DNA from: Bacteroidaceae bacterium
GTDB taxonomy: Bacteria > Bacteroidota > Bacteroidia > Bacteroidales > Bacteroidaceae
Reading direction: 5' to 3'
Length of the DNA stretch: 34,380 bases
Assembly: GCA_017444485.1 (NCBI GenBank)
Contig: JAFSWM010000096.1
Coordinates: 1 to 34,380 of the forward strand
Part shown: in pieces, positions 15,136 to 23,258 of the stretch
Layout: the number at the start of each line of letters is the position of its first letter
How positions within the stretch are numbered: position 1 is the stretch's first letter
Translations under genes and position numbers: made by a program
The notes under the pieces: model-generated
Databases searched by the model: none
Seen by the model: only the letters and a program-made list of their open reading frames with translations
Told to the model about the DNA's origin: nothing

Positions 15136-16167
15136 ATGAGCGAAGAGCCTATCACCGAACCCGGCGCGGACGAATTGTACGAACATATGCGCGTGGTGGC
15201 CGACCGTGGCCAGGAATTGCTCCGTGTAGACAAGTTCCTGATGGAACACCTACCAAACACCAGCCGCGCCCGTATCCAAGCCGCTGCCCAAGCGGGGTTC
15301 ATCCACGTGAACGGACAGCCGGTGAAGAAAGGCTATCGGGTGAAGCCTGGCGACGTAGCCACCCTACAATTAGATCGCCCGAGGCACGACACGACCATCG
15401 TGCCAGAGGACATTCCCCTTCACATCATCTACGAAGACGAGGCACTGCTCGTGGTGGACAAACCCGCCGGCATGGTGGTGCACCCCGGCGCAGGCAATTT
15501 CAGCGGCACACTGGTGAACGCCGTGGCATGGCACATGCGCGGCGTGTCGGACTACGACCCTAACGACCCCACAGTGGGCCTTGTGCACCGCATTGACAAA
15601 GACACCAGCGGGCTACTCGTGGTGGCCAAAACGCCCGAGTCCAAAACTCGCCTCTCCCTGCAATTCTTCAATAAGACATCACGCCGCCTCTACACAACCC
15701 TTGTATGGGGTAACCCCGCCGATGAGGGACGCGTGGAAGGCAACATAGGCCGCGACATACGCGACCGGCTGAAAATGGCTGTCTATCCCCCCGACAGCGA
15801 GCAGGGCAAACCCGCTGTCACCCATTGGCGTGTGCTGGAACGTTTCGGCTATGTCACACTGATAGAATGCCGCTTAGAAACAGGGCGCACGCACCAAATC
15901 CGTGCACACATGGCCAGCCTCGGACACCCCATCTTCGGCGACGAACGCTATGGCGGCACGCAGATACTGCGCGGACAGCCCGGCACGGCCTATAAGACGT
16001 TTGTTCACCGACTCTTCCAACTCTGCCCGCGGCAAGCACTGCATGCCCGCACTCTCGGATTTAAGCATCCGATTAGCGGCAAGGAGATGGACTTCGAAAG
16101 TCCCCTCCCCGAGGACATGCAGGCACTGCTCGCCCGCTGGAAAGAATACAATCCTGCAACCCACTAG
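15136..16167 (+). CDS. rluD: RluA/RluD family 23S rRNA pseudouridine synthase
   Basis: Isomerises uridines in 23S rRNA. An N-terminal S4 RNA-binding domain (about residues 28-78) is followed by the synthase domain with the catalytic Asp154 in HRIDKDTSGLL; LETGRTHQIRAHMA and GDERYGG are further family motifs. Length 343 residues. The start two bases after the PASTA stop indicates the same transcript. Assignment to RluD rather than another RluA-family member is by the S4 domain, size and motif set. Confidence 0.92.
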   Translation: MSEEPITEPGADELYEHMRVVADRGQELLRVDKFLMEHLPNTSRARIQAAAQAGFIHVNGQPVKKGYRVKPGDVATLQLDRPRHDTTIVPEDIPLHIIYEDEALLVVDKPAGMVVHPGAGNFSGTLVNAVAWHMRGVSDYDPNDPTVGLVHRIDKDTSGLLVVAKTPESKTRLSLQFFNKTSRRLYTTLVWGNPADEGRVEGNIGRDIRDRLKMAVYPPDSEQGKPAVTHWRVLERFGYVTLIECRLETGRTHQIRAHMASLGHPIFGDERYGGTQILRGQPGTAYKTFVHRLFQLCPRQALHARTLGFKHPISGKEMDFESPLPEDMQALLARWKEYNPATH

Positions 16168-16266
16168 AACATTGACCATTGACCGTTGAACATTGAACAT
16201 TACTAATACCTTTGCTCTCGGTTTTGCAAAAATGGTCAATGGTCAATCATCAATGGTCAATGAAAA
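16168..16266 (+). repeat. Heptad repeat and 81-bp promoter-bearing element, copy upstream of ddl
   Basis: Begins right after the rluD stop with TTGACCA/TTGAACA heptads; 16186-16266 repeats 9145-9225 with a single difference. Perfectly complementary 14-base arms (16171-16184 and 16234-16247) flank the core. Confidence 0.85.
16186..16214 (+). promoter_or_regulatory. Repeat-borne promoter upstream of ddl
   Basis: TACCTTTG at 16207-16214 with a heptad TTG 21 bases before it, the same geometry as at 9145-9173. It would give ddl and the acyltransferase a start point independent of the PASTA promoter. Confidence 0.5.
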
Positions 16267-16280
16267 AAAACAACCTCAAA

Positions 16281-17267
16281 ATGAAAAAGAAAATAGCCAT
16301 CGTAGCGGGCGGCGACTCGTCCGAATACCAAGTCTCCTTGCGTAGCGCGGAGGGACTGATGTCCTTCATGGACAAGAACAAGTACGACTGCACCGTCTGT
16401 GTCCTCCACGGCAAGGAGTGGCACGCGTGCTATGCCGATGGAAAATACCCCATCGACCGCAACGACTTCAGTTTTACTGCCACAGATGGCCGCCACACCT
16501 TCGATTTTGCCTACATCACCATCCACGGCACACCTGGCGAGAATGGTGTGCTGCAAGGGTATTTTGACCTGATAGGTATGCCCTACTCCACCAGCGGCGT
16601 AATGGTCGAGGCCCTTACGTTTGACAAACACACGCTCTGCGACCTGTTGCGCACGCAACCTGGACTCGTCATTGCCGACAGTCTGCTGCTTCGCAAAGGG
16701 GAAAGCCGCCCCTCGGACGAAGCCATAGTGAAGCGCCTCGGGCTGCCCTGCTTCGTGAAGCCCAATGGCGGGGGCAGTTCGTTCGGTGTGACCAAGGTGA
16801 AGACCGCCAGCCAACTCACCGAAGCCATCAACGCAGCGTTGGCCGAAGACAATGAGGTGATGATAGAAAGCCTGCTCGAGGGCACGGAAGTCACTTGCGG
16901 ATGCTATCAGGGCGCTGGCGACCTCGTCATGTTCCCACTGACAGAGGTGGTCACCGACCAGGAATTCTTCGACTACGACGCCAAGTACAACGGCAAAGTG
17001 GACGAGATAACGCCTGCTCGCATCAGCCCCGAGACTGCAAGACGTGTGCAAGAACTGACACGCACCCTATATCGTCGTCTCGGTTGCTACGGCATCATTC
17101 GCGCCGACTACATCCTACGAGGCGAAGCCGGAAAGGAAGAAATCTGCTTGCTCGAAATCAACACCACGCCCGGAATGACCGCTACCAGTTTCATCCCCCA
17201 ACAGGTGCGCGCCGCCGGGTTCGACATCAAAGACGTGCTTTCCGACATCATCGAGGGGAAATTCTGA
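16281..17267 (+). CDS. ddl: D-alanine--D-alanine ligase
   Basis: Makes the D-Ala-D-Ala dipeptide for peptidoglycan precursors, using ATP; cytoplasmic. An ATP-grasp enzyme of 328 residues: N-terminal IAIVAGGDSSEYQVSLRSA, FAYITIHGTPGENGVLQGYFD, GLPCFVKPNGGGSSFGVTKV (ATP loop), and metal/substrate residues in RADYILRG and LLEINTTPGMTATSFIPQQ, where many family members have NTLPGMT. The start MKKKIAIVAGG is chosen from family alignment; in-frame ATGs at 16239 and 16260 lie within the repeat. The acyltransferase follows after nine bases. Confidence 0.95.
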   Translation: MKKKIAIVAGGDSSEYQVSLRSAEGLMSFMDKNKYDCTVCVLHGKEWHACYADGKYPIDRNDFSFTATDGRHTFDFAYITIHGTPGENGVLQGYFDLIGMPYSTSGVMVEALTFDKHTLCDLLRTQPGLVIADSLLLRKGESRPSDEAIVKRLGLPCFVKPNGGGSSFGVTKVKTASQLTEAINAALAEDNEVMIESLLEGTEVTCGCYQGAGDLVMFPLTEVVTDQEFFDYDAKYNGKVDEITPARISPETARRVQELTRTLYRRLGCYGIIRADYILRGEAGKEEICLLEINTTPGMTATSFIPQQVRAAGFDIKDVLSDIIEGKF

Positions 17268-17276
17268 CCTGCCACC

Positions 17277-18446
17277 ATGCAAATACCCAGCCGCTTTGAC
17301 CCTATCCGCCCCGTTGAGCCAGAAGAACTGCAACAAGCCTTGCAGGAGTTGCTTACCGACTCGCAGTTCCTACAAGCCCTGGCCTACCTTCCTGAAGGCT
17401 TCGCCGCAGGAAGCGGCGCAACGGACCTTATGCAGAAGGCTGCTGCATGTCGCTCTAACCTCGACTTCCAGCGGACATTCATCTATCCGCTCGTGCAAGG
17501 GCTGACCGACAAACTCACAAACGGTGTCACCATCAACGCAGATGCCATCACCGACAAGGCTCAGCCCCACACGTTCATTTCCAACCATCGCGACATTGTG
17601 CTCGACAGCGCGTTCCTCGCCAAACTCCTCATTGATGCGGGATTCCCCGACACGGTGGAGATAGCCATTGGCGACAACTTGTTGGTCTATCCGTGGATAG
17701 AGCGGCTCGTCAGGGTAAACAAAGCCTTTATCGTGCGGCGCGGCTTGTCCCTGCGCGAGACGCTGGCCGCCTCCAAACTGCTCAGCGAATACATGCATTT
17801 CGCCGTTGGCACCAAGGGGCAGAACATTTGGATTGCCCAACGCGAGGGACGCGCCAAGGACAGCAACGACCGCACACAAGAAGCACTTCTCAAAATGATG
17901 TGCATGGGCGGCAACGGCACACCCGCACAGCAAATTGCTGCACTGGGGCTGACACCACTCTCTATCTCCTATGAATACGACCCCTGCGACTACCTCAAAG
18001 CCCAGGAGTTCCAGCAAAAACGCGACAACCCTGCCTTCAAAAAGTCGCGTCAGGACGACCTTGACAACATGCGTACAGGCATCTTCGGCTTCAAAGGCCG
18101 CGTGCACTACCATATTTGCCAGCCCCTCAACCACTGGATTGAGGCACATGGCACACTTCCGAAAGCCGACTTCTTCACGGCACTCGCTTGCCACATTGAC
18201 AACGAGATACACCGCAACTACAAGATTTTCCCCACCAACCTCATTGCGCTCGACCTGCTTGAAGGCACCAAGCACCCGGGCTATACCGATCAGGAGCGTA
18301 CACAATTTGAGAACTACATCGACGAACGGATAGGCCTCGTGTCATTGCCCAATCCCGACGAATCCTTCCTGCGTCAGTGCATCCTTACCATGTACGCCAA
18401 CCCCGCCCGCAATCATTTATTAGGTTATGAGGTTATAAGGTTATGA
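17277..18446 (+). CDS. Glycerolipid acyltransferase (PlsB/PlsC-like)
   Basis: A 389-residue protein with the acyltransferase motif ISNHRDIVLDS (residues 101-111), the second motif around VNKAFIVRRG and the third IWIAQREGRAKD, in the usual order for lysophospholipid or glycerol-3-phosphate acyltransferases. The His-to-Asp spacing is one residue longer than the textbook HX4D if Asp110 is the partner. No clear membrane span, so probably peripheral. It is encoded directly behind ddl. The last residues (LGYEVIRL) and the stop are translated from an AGGTTAT repeat array, so the native C-terminus may have been replaced. Confidence 0.82.
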   Translation: MQIPSRFDPIRPVEPEELQQALQELLTDSQFLQALAYLPEGFAAGSGATDLMQKAAACRSNLDFQRTFIYPLVQGLTDKLTNGVTINADAITDKAQPHTFISNHRDIVLDSAFLAKLLIDAGFPDTVEIAIGDNLLVYPWIERLVRVNKAFIVRRGLSLRETLAASKLLSEYMHFAVGTKGQNIWIAQREGRAKDSNDRTQEALLKMMCMGGNGTPAQQIAALGLTPLSISYEYDPCDYLKAQEFQQKRDNPAFKKSRQDDLDNMRTGIFGFKGRVHYHICQPLNHWIEAHGTLPKADFFTALACHIDNEIHRNYKIFPTNLIALDLLEGTKHPGYTDQERTQFENYIDERIGLVSLPNPDESFLRQCILTMYANPARNHLLGYEVIRL

Positions 18447-18510
18447 GGTTTTGAGATTATGAGGTTATAAGGACCTCACAACCTAAAAACATTAAAACCT
18501 AACAACCTCA
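18418..18510. repeat. AGGTTATA / AACCTAAA repeat array, inverted halves
   Basis: AGGTTATGAGGTTATAAGG-type units (to about 18472) are followed by the complementary AACCTAAAAACATTAAAACC type, giving an inverted-repeat layout able to fold. It begins inside the acyltransferase coding end. Confidence 0.75.
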
Positions 18511-18514
18511 TATA

Positions 18515-18567
18515 TCAGCCCGCCTATTGCAAGGGTTGGGAGCGCGGGCGTCCCCGCCCGCCGAAGC
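18515..18567. repeat. GC-rich palindromic repeat, copy 2 (inverted)
   Basis: Reverse complement of 34-86 with one mismatch in 53 bases. Core GCGGGCGTCCCCGCCCGC is self-complementary. It is embedded between two AT-rich repeat arrays. Confidence 0.75.
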
Positions 18568-18579
18568 GCTGAAAAGTAA

Positions 18580-18631
18580 CTTCACCTCACAACCTAAAAA
18601 CCTCATAACCTCACAACCTAACAACCTCAAA
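18580..18631. repeat. AACCTAAAAACCTCATAACC repeat array
   Basis: Tandem AACCTMA units running to within a few bases of the NigD-like gene start, leaving AAAAAAACT as the only space for a ribosome-binding region. Confidence 0.7.
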
Positions 18632-18637
18632 AAAACT

Positions 18638-19294
18638 ATGCGTCCCGTTGCGCTACTCATACTCCTCCTCCCCCTTTGTTTCTCCTGTTCCGATGACGAC
18701 GGAGAGACCGCCCCGCCCTACGTCACTACGCTCGGTGAACTGCTGACGGGGGATGGCGGCAAAGCCGTCACGTTCATCCCCGACGGCAACACACCGCGCA
18801 ACGTCACATCCACCCACAGCGGCCTTGTAGCCGACAGCCTCTATCGTGTCTTGGTACGCGCACTCTACACCGAGGAAAACAACGTGCATTTGCAACAGGT
18901 GGCCGCCGTGCTTTCTCCTATGCCTCGGCACATCGCAGAAGAAAAGCAAAAATGTGACCCCGTGAAAGTGCTCGCACTCTGGAGCAGCGGGCGATATGTC
19001 AATATGCGGCTAGCCCTGCAAACAGCCACAGAACCCCACGCCTTTGCCTTTATTGAGAAAGGCATCGAAGAATTGCCCGACGGCACTCGCTGCCTGCGCC
19101 TCCACCTTTACCACGACCGAGGAGACAACCCCGAATACTATACCCGCGAGACTCACCTCTCTTGTCCCATCTACCAATATGCCGACGCCTCACGGCCCGA
19201 GGAACAACGTTTGCGTCAAGGGCAAGACTCGGTGTATTTTACCATTACCACCTACCACGGCGACCAAGAAATCCGCCTGCCCTATAATAATTAA
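18638..19294 (+). CDS. NigD-like lipoprotein
   Basis: A 218-residue predicted lipoprotein: MRPVALLILLLPLCFSC places the lipidated Cys at residue 17, followed by SDDDGE, an acidic stretch resembling the surface-export signal of Bacteroidota lipoproteins. The body has an N-terminal beta domain and a C-terminal region (VLALWSSGRYVNMRLALQT, then HLYHDRGDNPEYYT) that resembles NigD-like proteins. The molecular role of NigD-like proteins is not well defined. The start is the only Met before the signal peptide. A GNAT gene follows after 22 bases. Confidence 0.65.
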   Translation: MRPVALLILLLPLCFSCSDDDGETAPPYVTTLGELLTGDGGKAVTFIPDGNTPRNVTSTHSGLVADSLYRVLVRALYTEENNVHLQQVAAVLSPMPRHIAEEKQKCDPVKVLALWSSGRYVNMRLALQTATEPHAFAFIEKGIEELPDGTRCLRLHLYHDRGDNPEYYTRETHLSCPIYQYADASRPEEQRLRQGQDSVYFTITTYHGDQEIRLPYNN

Positions 19295-19316
19295 CAAGCG
19301 TCACAACAAGAAATCG

Positions 19317-19808
19317 ATGGAAACCACAATCATCATACGCCCCGCCGACATGCGCGATATCCCCCGCATGGGTGAACTCCTTGTACAGGTCTGCAATGTT
19401 CACGCCGCTGGCCGCCCCGACATCTTTATCCCCGAACACCGCAAATACAGCGATGAAGAACTGCGTTTCCTCGTTGGGCAAACAGAAACCGCTCCCATTC
19501 TCATCGCCACAGACCAGGACGACTACGTATTGGGCTATGCCTTCTGTCAAATACACGACCATCCCGCCACCGACAACACCCATGCCCGTCGCACGCTGTA
19601 TCTGGACGACCTGTGTGTGGACAGCCAATGCAGAGGGCAGCACATCGGCACGCGACTCTATAATGCAGTGCGGGAACTTGCCGTGGAAAAACAGTGCTGC
19701 GCCATCCAACTCAACGTTTGGGCCTGCAACCCCGCAGCCACGCGTTTCTATGAGAAGATCGGACTGCGCCCCCTGAAAACGTGCCTTGAAGAGGTGATAC
19801 AAGAATAA
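19317..19808 (+). CDS. GNAT family N-acetyltransferase
   Basis: A 163-residue acetyl-CoA-dependent acetyltransferase. The acetyl-CoA loop is in VDSQCRGQHIGTRLYNAV (Q/R-x-x-G-x-G/A type), preceded by the YLDDLCV strand and followed by LNVWACNPAATRFYEKIGL, a common end of the fold. Substrate unknown. It sits 22 bases behind the lipoprotein gene and may share its transcript. METTIIIRPAD is the natural start. Confidence 0.85.
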   Translation: METTIIIRPADMRDIPRMGELLVQVCNVHAAGRPDIFIPEHRKYSDEELRFLVGQTETAPILIATDQDDYVLGYAFCQIHDHPATDNTHARRTLYLDDLCVDSQCRGQHIGTRLYNAVRELAVEKQCCAIQLNVWACNPAATRFYEKIGLRPLKTCLEEVIQE

Positions 19809-19994
19809 TCGGGAGTTATGAAGGGAAGTTATCTTGCTGCGTTGAGAAGACTCTCCCCCGTACTCCTTCCTTTAACTCCACATCATAACTTCTGAAACTT
19901 AAGTAAAAACACAAAGCGCACACCATTTTGACAAAATAAGGGCGTGAAGTGGGCTTTTGCGCACTGCGCCACCTACATTTATTGCAGAAAACAC

Positions 19995-20002
19995 TAACTT
20001 TG
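19995..20002 (+). promoter_or_regulatory. Candidate -7 box for glmM
   Basis: TAACTTTG matches TAnnTTTG, 47 bases before the start. The rest of the 241-base gap 19809-20049 holds only a weak inverted repeat (AGTTATGA at 19814, TCATAACT at 19883). Confidence 0.45.
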
Positions 20003-20049
20003 CGCCGAACAAAGCGCAAATTATTCTAACACAAAAAATATCTGATACT

Positions 20050-21456
20050 ATGACACTGATTAAATCCATCTCGGGCTTCCGAGGCACTATCGGCGGCAAG
20101 CCGGGCGACACGCTCAATCCCCTTGACATTGTAAAAGCCGTATCGGCCTTCGCCCAACTCCGTGAGAATGTAGCTGGACAAGGCCAAATCCGACGCAAAA
20201 TTGTGGTGGGGCGCGATGCCCGTATCAGCGGCGAAATGGTGAGCCATGTGGTATGCGGCACTCTGATGGGTCTAGGATACGACGTGGTTAACATCGGGCT
20301 GGCATCTACGCCTACCACGGAAATTGCTGTGGTGGCAGAGCATGCTTGCGGTGGTATCATTCTCACAGCGTCCCACAACCCCCGTCAATGGAACGCGCTG
20401 AAACTGCTCAACGAGCGCGGCGAGTTCCTACCCGCGAAAGAGGCACAGGCTGTGGTGCGACTGATGAACAAAGAAGACTTCATCTACCCCGACGTAGACC
20501 ATCTGGGACAATATGTAAAGAACCTTTCCTACGACCAGCGCCACATCCAAATGGTGAAAGATCTGGAATTGGTGGATGTGGAAGCCATTCGCAATGCCCA
20601 CTTCCGCGTGGCTCTCGACACCGTGAACAGCGTGGGTGGCCTCATCCTGCCGCGCCTGCTGGGGCAACTCGGTGTGACCGAGGTGAAAGGCATCAACCTT
20701 GAACCTACTGGCGAGTTCGCCCACAACCCCGAGCCATTGGCAAAGAACCTGGGCGACATCATGGACATGATGCGTCGCGAAGGCAACTTTGACATCGGCT
20801 TCGTGGTTGACCCCGATGTGGACCGCCTGGCCATCATCTGCGAAGACGGCACCATGTACGGCGAAGAATATACATTGGTGACCGTGGCCGACTACGTGCT
20901 GCAGAACACTCCGGGCAACACCGTCTCCAACCTCTCCAGCACACGTGCCCTGCGCGATGTAACCGAGAAATACGGCTGCCGCTACACCGCCAGTGCTGTG
21001 GGCGAAGTGAATGTGGTGACAAAGATGTACGAGACGGGCGCTGTCATCGGTGGAGAAGGCAACGGCGGAGTGATTTACCCCCGTGCACACAGCGGACGCG
21101 ACGCGCTCGTAGGCATTGCCCTTATCCTCACCTATATGGCAAAACTCGGAAAGAAAGCCAGCGAGATGCGTGCCATGTACCCGCAGTATTTCATGGCAAA
21201 GCAGCGCATAGACCTCAGCCCAGGTACAGACATCCTGGGTATCCTGAACAACATCAAAGAGAAGTTCAAGGACGAACAGGTGACGGACATCGATGGCGTG
21301 AAGGTGGACTTCGCCGACAAATGGGTGCACCTACGCAAGTCGAACACCGAGCCCATCATTCGCGTTTACTCCGAGGCCCACACGCAAGAGGAGGCCGAAG
21401 CCCTGGCCAAGCAATTTGTAGATTTGGCCTACGCCTACAGCGGCGAGAGTTTCTGA
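20050..21456 (+). CDS. glmM: Phosphoglucosamine mutase (phosphohexomutase family)
   Basis: Interconverts glucosamine-6-phosphate and glucosamine-1-phosphate for UDP-GlcNAc synthesis. All four phosphohexomutase signatures are seen in the 468 residues: the phosphoserine loop TASHNP with Ser108, the metal loop DPDVDR with Asp254, Asp256 and Asp258, the sugar loop GGEGNGG and the phosphate-binding SNTEPIIRVYSEA. Phosphomannomutase activity cannot be excluded, as the subgroups are close; GlmM is preferred because the SISGFRGTIGGKPGDTLNP start is like GlmM of Bacteroidales. Start chosen at MTLIKSISGFRG, after the promoter box. Confidence 0.87.
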   Translation: MTLIKSISGFRGTIGGKPGDTLNPLDIVKAVSAFAQLRENVAGQGQIRRKIVVGRDARISGEMVSHVVCGTLMGLGYDVVNIGLASTPTTEIAVVAEHACGGIILTASHNPRQWNALKLLNERGEFLPAKEAQAVVRLMNKEDFIYPDVDHLGQYVKNLSYDQRHIQMVKDLELVDVEAIRNAHFRVALDTVNSVGGLILPRLLGQLGVTEVKGINLEPTGEFAHNPEPLAKNLGDIMDMMRREGNFDIGFVVDPDVDRLAIICEDGTMYGEEYTLVTVADYVLQNTPGNTVSNLSSTRALRDVTEKYGCRYTASAVGEVNVVTKMYETGAVIGGEGNGGVIYPRAHSGRDALVGIALILTYMAKLGKKASEMRAMYPQYFMAKQRIDLSPGTDILGILNNIKEKFKDEQVTDIDGVKVDFADKWVHLRKSNTEPIIRVYSEAHTQEEAEALAKQFVDLAYAYSGESF

Positions 21457-21493
21457 CAACACAACGCTACTGCATACGTTGGTAGCGCGTAGT

Positions 21494-21535
21494 CCCCGTC
21501 CGCCGTGTTTACACATGATTTCGCGGCGGACGAGG
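21494..21535. terminator. Hairpin after glmM, possible terminator
   Basis: Arms CGTCCGCCG (21497-21505) and CGGCGGACG (21524-21532) with an 18-base loop. No clear U-tract, so termination is uncertain. The flanking AGCGCGTAGTCCCCGTCCGCC resembles a decayed copy of the GC-rich palindrome. Confidence 0.4.
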
Positions 21536-21645
21536 ACATACTTATTCAATAGACGTTTTCTCGCCAAGTTTTGCTTTGCGCTTATGGCTTAACGAAAACA
21601 TTCCTTATATAAAGCGGCACATGCCACCTGTAAACCTTGTTAATC

Positions 21646-23223
21646 ATGAAGTCCACTTTCTCCTCCCCCCTACGCCTCTCGGCATTAGCACTTGCTACTC
21701 TGCCCGTGGCCAGCGCGGCCCAAAGATACAACATCGTCTACATCATGACCGACGACCACACGGCGCAAATGATGTCGTGCTATGACACGCGCTATGTGCA
21801 GACGCCCAACCTCGACCGCATAGCACGTGATGGTGTGCGTTTCACGCACAGTTATGTGGCCAACTCGCTCAGCGGACCCAGTCGTGCCTGTATGCTCACC
21901 GGAAAGCACAGCCATGCCAACGGCTTCACCAACAACGAGCACGGCATCTTTGATGGCACACAGCAGACGATGCCCAAACTGATGAGGCAGGCTGGTTATC
22001 AGACGGCGATGATTGGGAAATGGCACCTCGTGAGCCTGCCCACTGGATTTGACTACTGGAACATTCTGCCAGAACAGGGCGACTACTATAACCCCAACTT
22101 CATCACGATGCAAAACGACACTGTGGCGGAGCAGGGTTATCTCACCAACATCATCACCGACAAAGCCATCAACTGGATGGAGACAGGGCGTGACCGCAGC
22201 AAACCCTTCATCCTGTTCATTCATCACAAGGCCTGCCACCGCAACTGGCTACCCGAACTGAAATACCTGCGCGAGTACGAAAACGTAAACTTCCCGCTAC
22301 CCTATACGTTCTACGACGACTACGAGGGACGTGAAGCCGCCGCTGCACAGGAGATGCACATTGACCGCGACATGGACATCGTTTACGACATCAAGATGTT
22401 CCGCCCCGACCTCCACACACGACTCACGCCCAACTACCGCCGCATGATTTCCCGCCTCGGTGGTAGGGAACAGATGGAATACAATTGGTTCTACGACAGC
22501 CTGTCGCTCGACTTCTATCGCCGTTTCCCCCAGATGGCTGACGGGCGCACTACCGATGGCACACCCGCTGTGGCCGAGTTCAAGTACCAACGCTATATGC
22601 GCGACTACGCCAAGGTGGTGAAGTCGCTCGATGACAACGTGGGGCGCGTGCTGGACTATCTGAAACAAAGCGGGCTTGACGACAGCACGCTCGTGGTCTA
22701 TACCAGCGACCAAGGCTTCTATATGGGTGAACACGGATGGTTTGACAAGCGTTTCATGTACGAGGAGAGTTTTGCCACCCCGCTCGTCATGAAGCTGCCC
22801 AAGGGTATGAACCTGCGCGGCGACATCAACGAACTGGTGCAAAACATTGACTATGCGCCCACTTTCCTCGACATCGCTGGTGCCCCCGTCCCCGCCGACA
22901 TGCACGGCGTTTCCCTCCTGCCCTTGCTGCGTGGCGAACATCCTCGCGACTGGCGCAATGCGCTCTATTATCACTATTATGAGTACCCTGCCGAACACAG
23001 CGTGAAGCGCCATTACGGAGTTTTTGACGGGCGCTGGAAACTCATACATTTCTACCGCGACATCGACTGCTGGGAACTCTATGATCTGCAGACCGACCCG
23101 CACGAACTCCATAACCTCTACGGGCAGAAAGGCATGGACAGCCAGACAAAACGACTGCGCCGTGAACTGAAACGCCTTCAGCAGCAATACAACGACCCCA
23201 TACTTCAGCAGTTCCCCCTCTGA
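21646..23223 (+). CDS. Secreted Ser-type sulfatase (S1 family)
   Basis: Hydrolyses sulfate esters, most likely on host or plant glycans. A signal peptide (MKSTFSSPLRLSALALATLPVASA) precedes the sulfatase fold; IMTDDH near residues 34-38 supplies metal ligands and SGPSR at 76-80 is the formylglycine motif with Ser76 as the residue to be converted. Ser-type enzymes need an anaerobic radical-SAM maturase, which is not encoded here. MIGKWHL, YTSDQGFYMGEHGWFDKRFMYEES and the C-terminal LYDLQTDPHELHNLY are typical of S1 sulfatases; overall it most resembles the GlcNAc-6-sulfatase-like subgroup, but specificity is tentative. 525 residues. Confidence 0.88.
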   Translation: MKSTFSSPLRLSALALATLPVASAAQRYNIVYIMTDDHTAQMMSCYDTRYVQTPNLDRIARDGVRFTHSYVANSLSGPSRACMLTGKHSHANGFTNNEHGIFDGTQQTMPKLMRQAGYQTAMIGKWHLVSLPTGFDYWNILPEQGDYYNPNFITMQNDTVAEQGYLTNIITDKAINWMETGRDRSKPFILFIHHKACHRNWLPELKYLREYENVNFPLPYTFYDDYEGREAAAAQEMHIDRDMDIVYDIKMFRPDLHTRLTPNYRRMISRLGGREQMEYNWFYDSLSLDFYRRFPQMADGRTTDGTPAVAEFKYQRYMRDYAKVVKSLDDNVGRVLDYLKQSGLDDSTLVVYTSDQGFYMGEHGWFDKRFMYEESFATPLVMKLPKGMNLRGDINELVQNIDYAPTFLDIAGAPVPADMHGVSLLPLLRGEHPRDWRNALYYHYYEYPAEHSVKRHYGVFDGRWKLIHFYRDIDCWELYDLQTDPHELHNLYGQKGMDSQTKRLRRELKRLQQQYNDPILQQFPL

Positions 23224-23258
23224 GCGGCTGCACAGCAAACAAAACCCACTACTCACTC

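Noticed and set aside
18527-18637. N-terminal extension of the NigD-like lipoprotein (frame open from 18527).
   Set aside because: The extra residues are translated from the GC-rich palindrome and the AACCT array, and they would bury the signal peptide.
19816-20019. Short minus-strand frame between the GNAT gene and glmM.
   Set aside because: No domain, no start context, and it covers the glmM promoter region.
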